Source: Bradyrhizobium sp. 139
GTDB taxonomy: Bacteria; Pseudomonadota; Alphaproteobacteria; Rhizobiales; Xanthobacteraceae
Assembly: GCF_023074175.1 (NCBI RefSeq)
Contig: NZ_JADPKS010000107.1
Coordinates: 124,001-188,000, forward strand
Length of the DNA: 64,000 bases
Reading direction: 5' to 3'
In this document: piece after piece, positions 44,830 to 53,255 of the stretch
Layout: each line of letters starts with the position of its first letter
Numbering within the stretch: position 1 is the stretch's first letter
Notes under the pieces: generated by a model
The model's input: the letters and a program-made list of their open reading frames with translations, nothing else
Told to the model about the DNA's origin: nothing
Databases searched by the model: none
Made by a program: the position numbers and the translations under genes

Positions 44830-46128
44830 ATGATCGGAAGCAGCGTTGTTTTTCGGACGCGATCGTGGATCGTCCTCTGTCTGGGCCTGTTGGTGGTCGG
44901 TTCATCGGCGGCCCTTGCTGCGGACTGTCCCGGTCATCCGGACGCGCTCGGAACGTCCCGCACCCTCGTGGTCGATCCGCGCGAGCATCCGCGCATCGGC
45001 ACCATGCAGTACCGCGAAACGCTGCCGCTGAAAGACCATGAAGTCGTCCTGACCTTCGACGATGGTCCTCTGCCGAAATATTCCAACCAAATCCTCCAGA
45101 TGCTCGCCGACGAGTGCATCAAGGCGACCTTCTTCATCATCGGCGAACAGGCCAAGGCGAACCCGGAAGGGGTGCGCAAGCTGGTGGCGGCGGGCCACAC
45201 CGTCGGCACGCACAGCATGAACCATCCGCTGACCTTCGACCGGATGCCGATCGAGAAGGCGGAGGCGCAGATCAACGGCGGCATCGAGTGGACCTCGGCC
45301 GCGATGATCGATTCATCCAAGCTCGCGCCGTTCTTCCGCATTCCCGGCCTGATGCGCGCCGAGGGTGTCGAGAACTATTTGATCTCGCGCGGCATCCAGG
45401 TCTGGAGCGCCGACTTCCCCGCCGACGACTGGCGCCATGTATCGTCCGGCCGCGTCTACCAGCTCGCGATCCAGCGGCTGGAGGCCAAGGGCAAGGGCAT
45501 TTTGCTGCTGCACGATATCCAGGCGCGGACGGTTGCGGCGCTGCCGAAGATCCTCCGCGACCTCAAGGCGCGCGGCTATCGCATCGTGCATGTGGTGCCC
45601 GCGACCGCCGATCGGCCGGCGACGCCGACCACGCCGCTGGAATGGCTGCTGCATCCGCCGACCGAGACCGTGCCGATCGCGCGCTGGCCGGCCGTGCCGA
45701 ACTTCGTGTTCACGCAGACCAAAACGCTGCCGGCGCCCTCGCTTGCCGATCTCGACGGGCAGACCGAGCATCAGCCGCTGCTGCCGCGCAAGACCCTGGC
45801 GCTGGCGAATGTCGCGGCCGCCCTGCCCGTGCCTGGCCGCGATCTGTTTGCGATTCCCGAGGGCTCGGTCGAGGTCCTGTTGTCGACGACGTTGTCGCGC
45901 CGCGCCGCGACACGGCTGGCGATGGCGGCCGAGACGCCTCATGCGGCCAAGGGCAAGGCCGGCAAGTCGCGCGGACATCGGACCGCACATGCGGCGCCGG
46001 CCGGAGCGAAGCATGCCGCGCAAGCCACGAGCACTGCCCCCAGGAGCGCTGCCACCAAGAGTGCTACACCAAAGAGTGCCGCGACACATCCGACCCGCGT
46101 CGCGAGCCTGAAGAAGCGCACGCAGTAA
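44830..46128 (+). CDS. Secreted polysaccharide deacetylase with long basic tail
   Basis: 432 residues from ATG 44830. Signal peptide (about 12-31) then a NodB domain with D77/D78 (TFDDGP), H128 and H132 (THSMNHP), FFRIPGLM, SADFPADDW and LLHD. It is a paralogue of the preceding gene, from which it differs by a C-terminal extension of about 160 residues, ending in an Ala/Lys-rich repeat tract (SAATKSATPKSAATH). The basic tail may bind acidic envelope polymers, an inference from composition. Confidence 0.87.
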   Translation: MIGSSVVFRTRSWIVLCLGLLVVGSSAALAADCPGHPDALGTSRTLVVDPREHPRIGTMQYRETLPLKDHEVVLTFDDGPLPKYSNQILQMLADECIKATFFIIGEQAKANPEGVRKLVAAGHTVGTHSMNHPLTFDRMPIEKAEAQINGGIEWTSAAMIDSSKLAPFFRIPGLMRAEGVENYLISRGIQVWSADFPADDWRHVSSGRVYQLAIQRLEAKGKGILLLHDIQARTVAALPKILRDLKARGYRIVHVVPATADRPATPTTPLEWLLHPPTETVPIARWPAVPNFVFTQTKTLPAPSLADLDGQTEHQPLLPRKTLALANVAAALPVPGRDLFAIPEGSVEVLLSTTLSRRAATRLAMAAETPHAAKGKAGKSRGHRTAHAAPAGAKHAAQATSTAPRSAATKSATPKSAATHPTRVASLKKRTQ

Positions 46129-46131
46129 ACT

Positions 46132-46506
46132 CTACTGCCGCATGATGTTGGCGATGCAGAGCAGCACGATCAGCGCCAGGAAAAACAGGTCCATATAGGA
46201 CTTGAGCTCGCCGTCGCGGCGCAGCCGGGCAACGTCGGCCAGGACCTGCTTGCGTGCGTTCGTTCCGCCCGAACCGTCATTGATCGGAGCCTGCAGGCGC
46301 TTGGTCTCCGCCTCAAGCTTCTCGATCTTCTGGAAGAAATAGAACGCACGCAGCGTCGAGGCCGCGCGCATGCCGGCATAGACCAGCACCAGGATCGCGA
46401 TGATCGCCCGGTTCTGGTATTTCTCCATGAAGTTGAGGCTGAAATAGACCATCGCCATGAATGCGAAGTTGGTCACGAAGCGGTAGACGAAGCTAAGAAA
46501 GACCAT
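46132..46506 (-). CDS. Hypothetical membrane protein
   Basis: 124 residues from ATG 46506, with GGAG six bases before it. Three membrane segments (about 5-27, 34-52 and 100-120) surround a basic cytoplasmic-looking coil (FFQKIEKLEAETKRLQ). No family is recognised. It is convergent with the second deacetylase, with three bases between stops. Confidence 0.65.
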   Translation of the reverse strand: MVFLSFVYRFVTNFAFMAMVYFSLNFMEKYQNRAIIAILVLVYAGMRAASTLRAFYFFQKIEKLEAETKRLQAPINDGSGGTNARKQVLADVARLRRDGELKSYMDLFFLALIVLLCIANIMRQ

Positions 46507-46786
46507 GCTGGCTCCAGCCGAGAGAAGGCGCAACCGGACAGTTGTTGCGATTTCTGGGTGTCGGCCTGACAGGCCGGACCGGCCAGCCTGAATGCCGTGC
46601 AGCCCATCTACGCCAACTTCGTTGCGGCAAGGATAAGATCACCCCGCGTGCCGGACGCCTTTTAGCCACACTTGGCCATACTGCAAGCAACCATGGCGGG
46701 CCACTGCTTGCAGACGCGCGCGCTCGATGGAGATTCGGGCAAAGCCGCTATAGACTGTCGCCGCCACTCGCATGCGAGGTCTGCCG

Positions 46787-47044
46787 ATGCCGAAGAATGG
46801 AATCACCGGCCACGACGATTGGGTTATGACCGAGGCGCTTGCGACCGCGCTGGTCGCCCTGGAGCAGCTCGAGCCGAAGCACCAGCCGAGCGCGCATATG
46901 GACGATATCCGCAAGATGCTGGCGAACGGCAAGGAGCCGTCGGCGGTGAGCCTGCACCTCGCCCAAGCCAAATGTCGCCTATTTCCGGACACGGATCCGC
47001 TTGTGATCTACCGGGAATACGGAATCGGCGAGGAATATGGCTGA
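46787..47044 (+). CDS. Small conserved hypothetical protein
   Basis: 85 residues from ATG 46787, which has GAGG seven bases upstream (an in-frame ATG at 46772 precedes that site). The sequence is soluble and helical: WVMTEALATALVALEQLEPKHQPSAHMDDIRKMLA. No domain is recognised. It stands alone on the plus strand. Confidence 0.6.
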   Translation: MPKNGITGHDDWVMTEALATALVALEQLEPKHQPSAHMDDIRKMLANGKEPSAVSLHLAQAKCRLFPDTDPLVIYREYGIGEEYG

Positions 47045-47128
47045 AGAGGCCGCGGGAGCCTGGCTTGCGTCGGAATTGAAGAGACGTCTCCGCCGCTTCC
47101 CCGTCCGCCTCGCCCGCTTCGGCCGACG

Positions 47129-47642
47129 CTAGTTTCCGGAGACCTTGAGCAACGGACACTCGCTTTGGCTTAGGGGGAGAAAGGCGTCTTCGGCAGGTAT
47201 CTTCTCGACGACCTTGTAGTAATCCCACGGTGTCTTGACGTCCGAGGGCTGCTTGACCTCGACCAGATAGAAATCGTGCACGAGCTTGTTGTCGGCGCGC
47301 AGCCGTGCCCCTCGCGCATAGAAATCGTCCACCGGCTTGAACGCCGATATCCGGCTTGTTCTGATGGTCGGCGACGACGACGTCGACCTTCAGGCCCGGC
47401 CTCGCCCGTTGGAAATCCTCGACGGCCATCTTCGCCGCGACGACGGAGCCTGGTCCGGCAAGGTCCGACAATGGTCCGGACTGATCATTGATGATGCCGA
47501 TCCTGACCATCCCGCCGGAGAAGTCGGCCGCCGCGCTCCGCTCAGTGAGCGCGACCGGGCCCAGCATCAGGATCACGCAGAAAGTCAAACGGCAAAGCCG
47601 GCTGTGCCACGAGTGCAACTTTTCAACACGACAAGTCGCCAT
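47129..47642 (-). pseudogene. Branched-chain amino acid-type ABC binding protein with the middle deleted
   Basis: A good start (ATG 47642 after GGAGGGGG), a signal peptide, and the usual N-terminus VRIGIINDQSGPLSDLAGPG run to ADHQNKPDIG. After this, in another frame, comes the usual C-terminus: KPVDDFYARGARLRADN, KLVHDFYLVEVKQP, WDYYKVVEKIPAEDAF, CPLLKVSGN and stop at 47129. About 230 of the roughly 400 residues of the family are absent. The join sits near 47345. It is a non-functional remnant of a HAAT/LivK-type binding protein. Confidence 0.85.
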
Positions 47643-47700
47643 GGCCCCCTCCGCTCCAGCATTGCGCCCCATGTCGGCGATGAGTGACCCAACCGCAGCG

Positions 47701-48054
47701 CTATCTTCTCCGGCCGACGGCCTTCCTGACAAACGCCAGCCGCCGCGCCTGCGCCAGCGCGACCCGTTCCTTCATCGCTGCAACGATCGCAGGCGACGCC
47801 GTATCCGGCGAGCCGGCCGCGAATGGCGGCGCGGGATTGTATTCCATGCGCAGCTGGATCATCTCGGCTGCTACACGGCTTCTCAACATCGAGACCAGGG
47901 TGAGCGCGAAATCGATCCCGGCGGTGATGCCGCCGCCTGTGATGCAATTGCGATCGATGCAGACCCTCACGGAGAAGACCTGCGCGGGGGCTGTGAGATC
48001 GAGCTGGGTGACGCGGGGAAAAACCAGAAGACCGATCTGCAACGGACCCGACAT
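47701..48054 (-). pseudogene. DJ-1/PfpI family gene with internal in-frame deletion
   Basis: The family N-terminus (MSGPLQIGLLVFPRVTQLDL to APAQVFS) is joined in frame to the family C-terminus (VRVCIDRNCITGGGITAGID, LTLVSMLRSRVAAEMIQLRM, EYNPAPPFAAGSPDTASP). About 110 central residues are missing, including the nucleophile-elbow cysteine. The intact relative is an isonitrile-hydratase-like or ThiJ/PfpI protein of about 230 residues. The frame is still open (117 codons), but the active site is lost. Confidence 0.82.
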
Positions 48055-48302
48055 GACCAACCTCGACATCGCGCGTGGCGGTTGCAGCCTGCCATGTTGG
48101 CCTTGAGGCCGGAAACGGCGTAATTCCCTCATTTTTGGACGCGTCAAAACGGCGAAGTGCATTTCCGGCCTACCGGTACCTTTCAGGCTCAATCGCACCC
48201 TCGAAAGGCGGAGGTCGCCGCGGCGCTCAGGCAGGGCGGGTTCAACGTCGCGGATTGAAGCGGCGGCGCCGAAAATGCCGAACCGGTTCGCCGAGGACCG
48301 CG

Positions 48303-48941
48303 TCAGTTCGCGACGCGCTCCTCCTCCTTCTTGGTCACGTGCCAGATCACGAAGTGGTAGTGCGGGACGTCGACCCCGGGATGTCCCGGGTTAAAGTAGA
48401 TGTTGACGTGGTCGGTCGCGCCGGCGAACGCCGGCACCTCGAACGCCTTGTGATCGTCGATGTCCTTGATTGAAACCATGTATACGGTCGCCATCAGGCG
48501 GTCCTTGCGGTCGAAGCACAGGAACGGTCCGAGCGGCAAGGTTTCGGGCTTCACGAACAGGATGCCGAGACTCGGAAAGAACTTCGGGAAGTTCACCAGA
48601 TCGCTTATCCGCCGGTATCCCTCTCCTTCGGCAATCTTCCGTTGATTCTGCGTCGGACGAACGACGTGGTGCTTCCTGTGCGCGGGACGGGCTCGGCGAA
48701 CAGTCCTTCGAGGAGCCTCGGTCCTTCGAGGAGGCTCGGTCCTCGCCGCCGGCCGCGATACGGCTGGGGCGAAGGGATCCGGCATCGTCCTCTGCGGCGC
48801 GGGCTGTTGGAACGGATCCGGCATGGTCCCCTGCAGCGCTGGCCCCCACCCTTGCAGGGTCGGCTGCGCGCCGGGCGACACGGGCACGACGGTCAAGGCG
48901 AGCAATGCAGCCAATCCCGAGGCGGCCAACCGATGGCGCAT
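48303..48941 (-). CDS. Secreted protein with DUF5602-like C-terminal domain
   Basis: 212 residues. Signal peptide (1-25), then a Pro/Arg-rich segment with duplicated MPDPF and the repeat EPPRRT/EAPRRT, and a C-terminal domain from about 100: FPKFFPSLGILFVKPETLPLGP, DHVNIYFNPGHPGVDVPHYHFVIWHV. The GHPG and HYHF histidines could bind metal. The domain resembles DUF5602, but I am not certain. It begins 18 bp after the TAXI gene on the same strand, so it is probably the second gene of that operon. Confidence 0.72.
   Translation of the reverse strand: MRHRLAASGLAALLALTVVPVSPGAQPTLQGWGPALQGTMPDPFQQPAPQRTMPDPFAPAVSRPAARTEPPRRTEAPRRTVRRARPAHRKHHVVRPTQNQRKIAEGEGYRRISDLVNFPKFFPSLGILFVKPETLPLGPFLCFDRKDRLMATVYMVSIKDIDDHKAFEVPAFAGATDHVNIYFNPGHPGVDVPHYHFVIWHVTKKEEERVAN
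48703..48738. repeat. Two 18-bp tandem repeats
   Basis: GTCCTTCGAGGAGCCTCG (48703-48720) is followed by GTCCTTCGAGGAGGCTCG (48721-48738), one base different, then a partial third copy (GTCCTCG). In frame they encode EPPRRT and EAPRRT in the linker of the secreted protein. Confidence 0.85.
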
Positions 48942-48959
48942 CTCGCAATCTCCCTTCGT

Positions 48960-50126
48960 TCACTTCTCCTTGTTGCGGTCCCGCCACCGCAGGAAGTCCC
49001 GGAACAGCGCTTTGCGGTCCGACTGATCGTTCGTTGGATGCTGCTCGAGAAAGCGGTCGAACGCTCCCTGCAACGCCTGACGCTGGATCCAGCGATCCGC
49101 AGGACGAAAGCGCTGCCATCCGGGGAGCGGTTCCGCCAGGTTCACCTCGCGCCATCTCGGGTGATGGCCGTCCCCGAGAAATTCGGAGAAGCGCGAGAAG
49201 AATGTCTGCACGAATGACTCGAGCAGCTGGTAGCGCTGGTTGCGGCTCGGCCAATTGTAGGCGAACAGGGCCGACTTGATCGCGATCGTGTCGACGCTTT
49301 CGTCGACCCCGAGGACCGACGGATAGTCCTCGTGATGCAGGGACGAAGGCAGGTAGTCGCGCCGCAGCGCCGAGGAATAAGGAATCGGCAGGAAGCGAAC
49401 CGCATTGAACTGGGCGTAGCTCACCAGCGAGGCGACCGGCTTCGCCGAAACCAGCAGGGTGGCCGAGAGCCGCCCCTTGCGCATCTCGTCGAGCGCCGTT
49501 TCGAGGCTCAGGTTCGCTTCGTCGAATTTCACGCCCAGACTGTTGAGCACCTCGCGACCCAAGACCGCGCCGGCACTGCCTTCTTCGCCCAGATTGATCC
49601 TCTTTCCCGCAAGGTCGGCCAGCGTTTTGATTTCGGGCCGCGCGATCAGATGGAATTCTTCGCCAAACAGGACGGTGATGTAGACTAGCTTATCGCGGAT
49701 GTCGCCAAGGGGCTTGGCGTCCCGGAGGCGATCGACCAGAACGACAGGCGCGATCGCCATGTCGGCGCCCGCCAAGGTAAGGACGTCGACGACGTTGCGA
49801 ACGCCGCCGTTTCCAACTATTGGCAGCACCCGCAACGCCATTTCGCCGTGCGGTCCGGTCTCCTGACCGGTGGCCAGGGTGGTCGCGATTTCCTGGGCTA
49901 TGGCGAATTCGGTGCTTTGCGGCGTGCCGGTAACCAATCCGGCCGTGTAGCGGCTCTCCGATATCGTCACCCCCTTATCGCCGCTGGCGCTCTGCTTGCG
50001 CGGAGGCGCCTTCGCCGGCTCGGCCAGGGACGTCTGCGCCGCGCATCGATCGACCAGTTCGCCGATCCAAGCCGTTGCGATCAATGCGGTAAACAGGCCG
50101 ATCCGAAACGCGCTGCAGACGCTCAT
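48960..50126 (-). CDS. TAXI-family TRAP transporter solute-binding protein
   Basis: 388 residues from ATG 50126. N-terminal signal/anchor (about 8-28). The TAXI pattern is seen in ISESRYTAGLVTGTPQSTEFAIAQEIATTLATG, LTLAGADMAIAPVVLVDRL, LFGEEFHLIARPEIKTLADLAGKRINLGEEGSAGAVLGREVL and the later SLHHEDYPSVLG. TAXI proteins bind carboxylates for TRAP systems, but no fused DctQM gene is present here. Its partner is the secreted protein immediately downstream. Confidence 0.83.
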   Translation of the reverse strand: MSVCSAFRIGLFTALIATAWIGELVDRCAAQTSLAEPAKAPPRKQSASGDKGVTISESRYTAGLVTGTPQSTEFAIAQEIATTLATGQETGPHGEMALRVLPIVGNGGVRNVVDVLTLAGADMAIAPVVLVDRLRDAKPLGDIRDKLVYITVLFGEEFHLIARPEIKTLADLAGKRINLGEEGSAGAVLGREVLNSLGVKFDEANLSLETALDEMRKGRLSATLLVSAKPVASLVSYAQFNAVRFLPIPYSSALRRDYLPSSLHHEDYPSVLGVDESVDTIAIKSALFAYNWPSRNQRYQLLESFVQTFFSRFSEFLGDGHHPRWREVNLAEPLPGWQRFRPADRWIQRQALQGAFDRFLEQHPTNDQSDRKALFRDFLRWRDRNKEK

Positions 50127-50490
50127 TGCTGTAAAACCTGTTCGGTCCGGATCAGCCCCCCTCCTCCGCCGGGTCGGCGCCGTGCCGTCACCTTGATCAA
50201 CAGGCAATTCCGCCAGAGCATGACGGACGGAATGGATTCGTCTTGTCCCTCCAACGCATCCAAACCAGGGCAGTTCCTGCACTCCCAAGCGGCGTGCGCA
50301 AGGCGTGGCCGAGGCCTACGCGACTGCCCCGAGAGTCAGATGATGGTGATGTTCGGTTGGACCGATCCGAGATGCCGGCGCATCACATCGCGCAGGCAAC
50401 CGGGAAAAGCTCGGCACGAAACAAGATCGTGTTTTCTGTCTACGGGCGACGCGGAAAAAGTCGCAACGATGGCCGAGAATGGAAGATCTT
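50127..50490. other. Intergenic region between the TAXI gene and tRNA-Leu
   Basis: 364 bases. No gene family is recognised on either strand. It should hold the promoter of the TAXI operon on the left and the processing/termination signals of the tRNA on the right. No strong hairpin with a T-run is obvious. Confidence 0.4.
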
Positions 50491-50575
50491 TGGTGCGCTC
50501 GGAGGGACTCGAACCCCCACGATTTTACTCACTGCCACCTCAAGGCAGCGCGTCTACCAATTCCGCCACGAGCGC
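50491..50575 (-). tRNA. tRNA-Leu (anticodon GAG)
   Basis: On the minus strand the 85 bases fold with acceptor GCGCTCG/CGAGCGC, an anticodon arm CTGCC-TTGAGGT-GGCAG (anticodon GAG), a long variable arm typical of class II leucine tRNAs, a T arm with GGTTCGAGTCC and an encoded CCA (50491-50493). It reads CUC (and CUU) codons. Confidence 0.95.
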
Positions 50576-50736
50576 TTTGGGGATGCCGGCTTATGGCCTG
50601 GCGGCCGACCGGATCAACGGCGCCGATCTAACAAATCCATCAGAGGGGTACAAGCCTGCAAAGGCCCTGAATTCCACAAGCTTGGCAGGAAAGTTGGCAA
50701 TCCCTGCCCGGATCGGTCCTATCGAGTGCCCGGGTC

Positions 50737-50979
50737 CTATCGGGTGCCCGCCGTGCGCGGCAGCATCTGCTTGACCTCGACCGCGATCCGGTTGCGGTCG
50801 ACCAGCACGACGCCGGAGGCCACTGGCAGATTGTTGGCCAGAACCTTGACCTCGTCGGCCTCGGTTGCGTCCAGCTCGATGATGGCGCCGCGGGAAAGAC
50901 GTAATACTTGATGGATCGGCATGGTGGTCGTCCCGAGGACGACCATGAGATCCACGGTGACTTTGTCGAGAGTAGGCAC
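50737..50979 (-). CDS. fliN: FliN/SpoA-domain flagellar motor switch protein
   Basis: 80 residues from GTG 50979 (a stop lies in frame shortly upstream). It is almost entirely a SpoA domain: VTVDLMVVLGTTTMPIHQVLRLSRGAIIELD, then VLANNLPVASGVVLVDRNRIAVEV, as in the C-terminus of FliN. Full-length FliN proteins are about 110-140 residues. No other flagellar genes lie nearby, so it is an orphan, possibly still part of the motor C-ring. It is between tRNA-Leu and lipB. Confidence 0.85.
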   Translation of the reverse strand: MPTLDKVTVDLMVVLGTTTMPIHQVLRLSRGAIIELDATEADEVKVLANNLPVASGVVLVDRNRIAVEVKQMLPRTAGTR

Positions 50980-51060
50980 TTCAGCACCACCGGAACTTGG
51001 GACTTAGGACTAAGGACTTGGCATTTGCGCCTGTGATCATCACCCGGTTATGGTTAGCCA

Positions 51061-51798
51061 ATGGTTAATTCGCCTCAAAACCCCCGCCAAGAGCTCGATT
51101 TGACGTCGTTTTCCGCCGCAGGCGGCGAGCCCGTCGCGTGGCGAATCTCGGACGCTCCGGTGCCCTATCCGGAGGCGGTTGCCGCCATGGAGGCGCGAGT
51201 GGCTGAGATCGCGGCGGGCGGGGCTCCAGAGCTGGTCTGGCTGCTCGAACACCCCCCGCTCTACACCGCCGGCACCTCAGGCAAGGCCTCCGACCTGCTC
51301 GATCCGCGATTCCCGACCTTTGCCACCGGGCGCGGCGGACAGCTCACCTATCACGGGCCCGGCCAGCGGGTGGCCTATGTCATGCTCGACCTCAAGCGGC
51401 GCCGGCCGGATGTCCGGGCCTATGTCGCGAGCCTGGAGGAATTGATCCTACGCACGCTGGCCGCCTTCAACGTCCGCGGCGAGCGGCGCGAGGACCGGGT
51501 CGGCGTCTGGGTCCAACGGCCCGACAAGGGGGTGGGGCACGAGGACAAGATCGCGGCGATCGGCGTCCGGCTGAAGCGCTGGGTGTCGTTCCACGGCATC
51601 GCCATCAATGTCGAGCCGGAGCTAGAGCATTTCACCGGCATTGTGCCCTGCGGCGTCGCCGATCCCCGCTACGGCGTCACCTCGCTGGTCGATCTCGGAC
51701 AGCTCGTGACCCTCGCCGACGTCGATGTCGCGCTCCGGCAGGCGTTCGAAGAATTGTTCGGGCCGACCCGCGCGCTGGCGCCGGAAGCTATTGCCTAG
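51061..51798 (+). CDS. lipB: Octanoyltransferase LipB
   Basis: 245 residues. The catalytic dyad of LipB is C197 (GIVPCGV) and K163 (DKIAAIG), 34 residues apart exactly as in E. coli (C169/K135). The RGGQLTYHGPGQRVAYVMLDL block is diagnostic. It transfers octanoyl from acyl carrier protein to lipoyl domains for lipoate synthesis. It is longer at the N-terminus than E. coli LipB (213 residues). It is divergent from the fliN-like gene. Confidence 0.95.
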   Translation: MVNSPQNPRQELDLTSFSAAGGEPVAWRISDAPVPYPEAVAAMEARVAEIAAGGAPELVWLLEHPPLYTAGTSGKASDLLDPRFPTFATGRGGQLTYHGPGQRVAYVMLDLKRRRPDVRAYVASLEELILRTLAAFNVRGERREDRVGVWVQRPDKGVGHEDKIAAIGVRLKRWVSFHGIAINVEPELEHFTGIVPCGVADPRYGVTSLVDLGQLVTLADVDVALRQAFEELFGPTRALAPEAIA

Positions 51799-51989
51799 GC
51801 TGCCAGGAGCCGAACCGCGCATTCTTCGCCGACGCGGAATCGGCTATGCTTGATTCCGGTGCCGCCCACGCCTCCCCCCTCCGCCGGGAAAGTACAGATC
51901 ATGCCGGGCGAATTGATCGTCGGACCGACTGTTCGAGCGCCAGGCATAAGGAGGGATTGCGATCATGCTCGCAATGGGAGGTTTTCACG

Positions 51990-52703
51990 ATGAGATTGTC
52001 TGCGCCGATCTATCATCTGAAGCGCAAGGCGAAGCGCCTGTCGCGCGAGAAAGGCATTCCGCTCCACGATGCGCTTGACCGCATCGCTGCGACGGAAGGG
52101 TTTTCCGCCTGGAGCATGCTCGCGGCAAAGGCCGCCGCACTGACGCCAGCCAATCGCCTGTTTCCGCAATTCCGGCCGGGTGATTTGGTGCTGGTGGGTG
52201 CGCGCCCCGGTCAGGGCAAGACGCTGATGAGCCTCGAGCTTGCCGTAGAGGCCATGCGGTCAGGCCATCGCGCTGCGTTCTTCTCGCTCGAATATACCGA
52301 GAAAGATGTCCTGGACCGCTTCCGGGCCATCGGCGTGGACCCGGCGCAATTCGAAAAATTGTTCGAGGTCGATTGCTCCGATGCCATCAGCGCCGATTAC
52401 GTCGTCAAGCAAATGGCCGCGGCCTCTCACGGTACGGTCGTGGTGATCGACTATCTGCAACTGCTCGATCAGAGGCGGGAAAACCCGGACCTGACCGTTC
52501 AGGTGCGCGCGCTGAAATCGTTCGCGCGCGACAAGGGGCTGATCGTCGTCTTCATCTCGCAGATCAACCGATCCTATGACCCGGCGGTCAAGCCCTGCCC
52601 GGGTCTCAGCGATGTCAGGCTGCCGAACCCGCTGGATTTGAAGCTGTTCGACAAGACCTGCTTCCTGAACAATTCCGAAGTTCAGTTCCGGGCGGCGAAC
52701 TGA
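51990..52703 (+). CDS. Stand-alone DnaB-type RecA-fold ATPase
   Basis: 237 residues from ATG 51990 (GGGAGG nine bases upstream). Walker A 70-78 (GARPGQGKT), the DnaB-like FFSLEYTEKDV (E101), Walker B VVVIDYLQLL (D154) and SQINR (190-194) are the conserved elements of the replicative helicase C-terminal ATPase. The DnaB N-terminal primase-binding domain is absent. Instead residues 1-50 form a small helical unit (YHLKRKAKRLSREKGIPLHDALDRIAATEGFSAWSML). Nucleic acid binding or helicase activity is plausible, not shown. A strong hairpin follows the stop. Confidence 0.8.
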   Translation: MRLSAPIYHLKRKAKRLSREKGIPLHDALDRIAATEGFSAWSMLAAKAAALTPANRLFPQFRPGDLVLVGARPGQGKTLMSLELAVEAMRSGHRAAFFSLEYTEKDVLDRFRAIGVDPAQFEKLFEVDCSDAISADYVVKQMAAASHGTVVVIDYLQLLDQRRENPDLTVQVRALKSFARDKGLIVVFISQINRSYDPAVKPCPGLSDVRLPNPLDLKLFDKTCFLNNSEVQFRAAN

Positions 52704-52724
52704 CGATCCCTGCTGCGACGGGTT

Positions 52725-52756
52725 CAGGCCGCGGGTGATTGTTCACCCGCGGCCTG
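52725..52756. terminator. Strong 14-bp hairpin between convergent genes
   Basis: CAGGCCGCGGGTGA (52725-52738) and TCACCCGCGGCCTG (52743-52756) pair perfectly around TTGT. No T-run follows on either strand, so it could be a transcription pause, an RNA end-stabiliser or a terminator of a weaker type. It lies 22 bp past the ATPase stop and 6 bp from the tautomerase stop. Confidence 0.7.
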
Positions 52757-52761
52757 CGACC

Positions 52762-53184
52762 TCACGGCTTCTCTGGCGCAACCTCGAGCTTGCCGGCGAT
52801 GTAGCGCCGCTCCTGGGTCAGCCCGCCAAAACCATAGGCATCGCCCTTGACCTCATCGACATGCAGATACGTCTCGGGATGCAGCGGGCCCAGGATCCCG
52901 CCCATGCGCCTGAACATCGCCGCGAGATAGGCGGCCTTCTCGTCCTTGGTGTTGGTGCCCTCGCTGACGTGGATGTCGATCCAGTAGCTTGCGAGCTTCT
53001 GCTCGGCGAGCGACTTGCCGCCGGCGAACCAGTCGCCCGCCTCGATCGGCTTCACTATGATGGCGGTGACTTTGGGATCCTTGCGCAGGATTTTTGCGGT
53101 GAGCTCGGACACGGCGCTCGCGATGTCGGCCTTCAGCGACGGCGACTGGCGGGAGCTTGTATAAGACACAGTGATCAGGGGCAT
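52762..53184 (-). CDS. Tautomerase family protein (4-oxalocrotonate tautomerase/MIF superfamily)
   Basis: 140 residues from ATG 53184 (GAGGAGA eight bases before it). Pro follows the initiator Met (MPLITVSY), as needed for the catalytic N-terminal proline of this superfamily. The two-unit length (about 140, beta-alpha-beta twice) suits the cis-CaaD/MIF-like branch. It is divergent from a LysR regulator over a clear T-N11-A-type dyad, so expression is probably controlled by that protein. Substrate unknown. Confidence 0.83.
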   Translation of the reverse strand: MPLITVSYTSSRQSPSLKADIASAVSELTAKILRKDPKVTAIIVKPIEAGDWFAGGKSLAEQKLASYWIDIHVSEGTNTKDEKAAYLAAMFRRMGGILGPLHPETYLHVDEVKGDAYGFGGLTQERRYIAGKLEVAPEKP

Positions 53185-53255
53185 GGTGGTTCTCCTCAAG
53201 ATGCCGCGCGAGGCTTGGGCGGCGTTGATGAAAACGTAGACCTTGAAGCGTCATT

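Noticed and set aside
50491..50575. tRNA-Leu considered as an integration site for a mobile element
   Set aside because: No integrase, no direct repeat of the tRNA 3' end within reach and ordinary core genes on both sides (fliN-like, lipB; TAXI operon).
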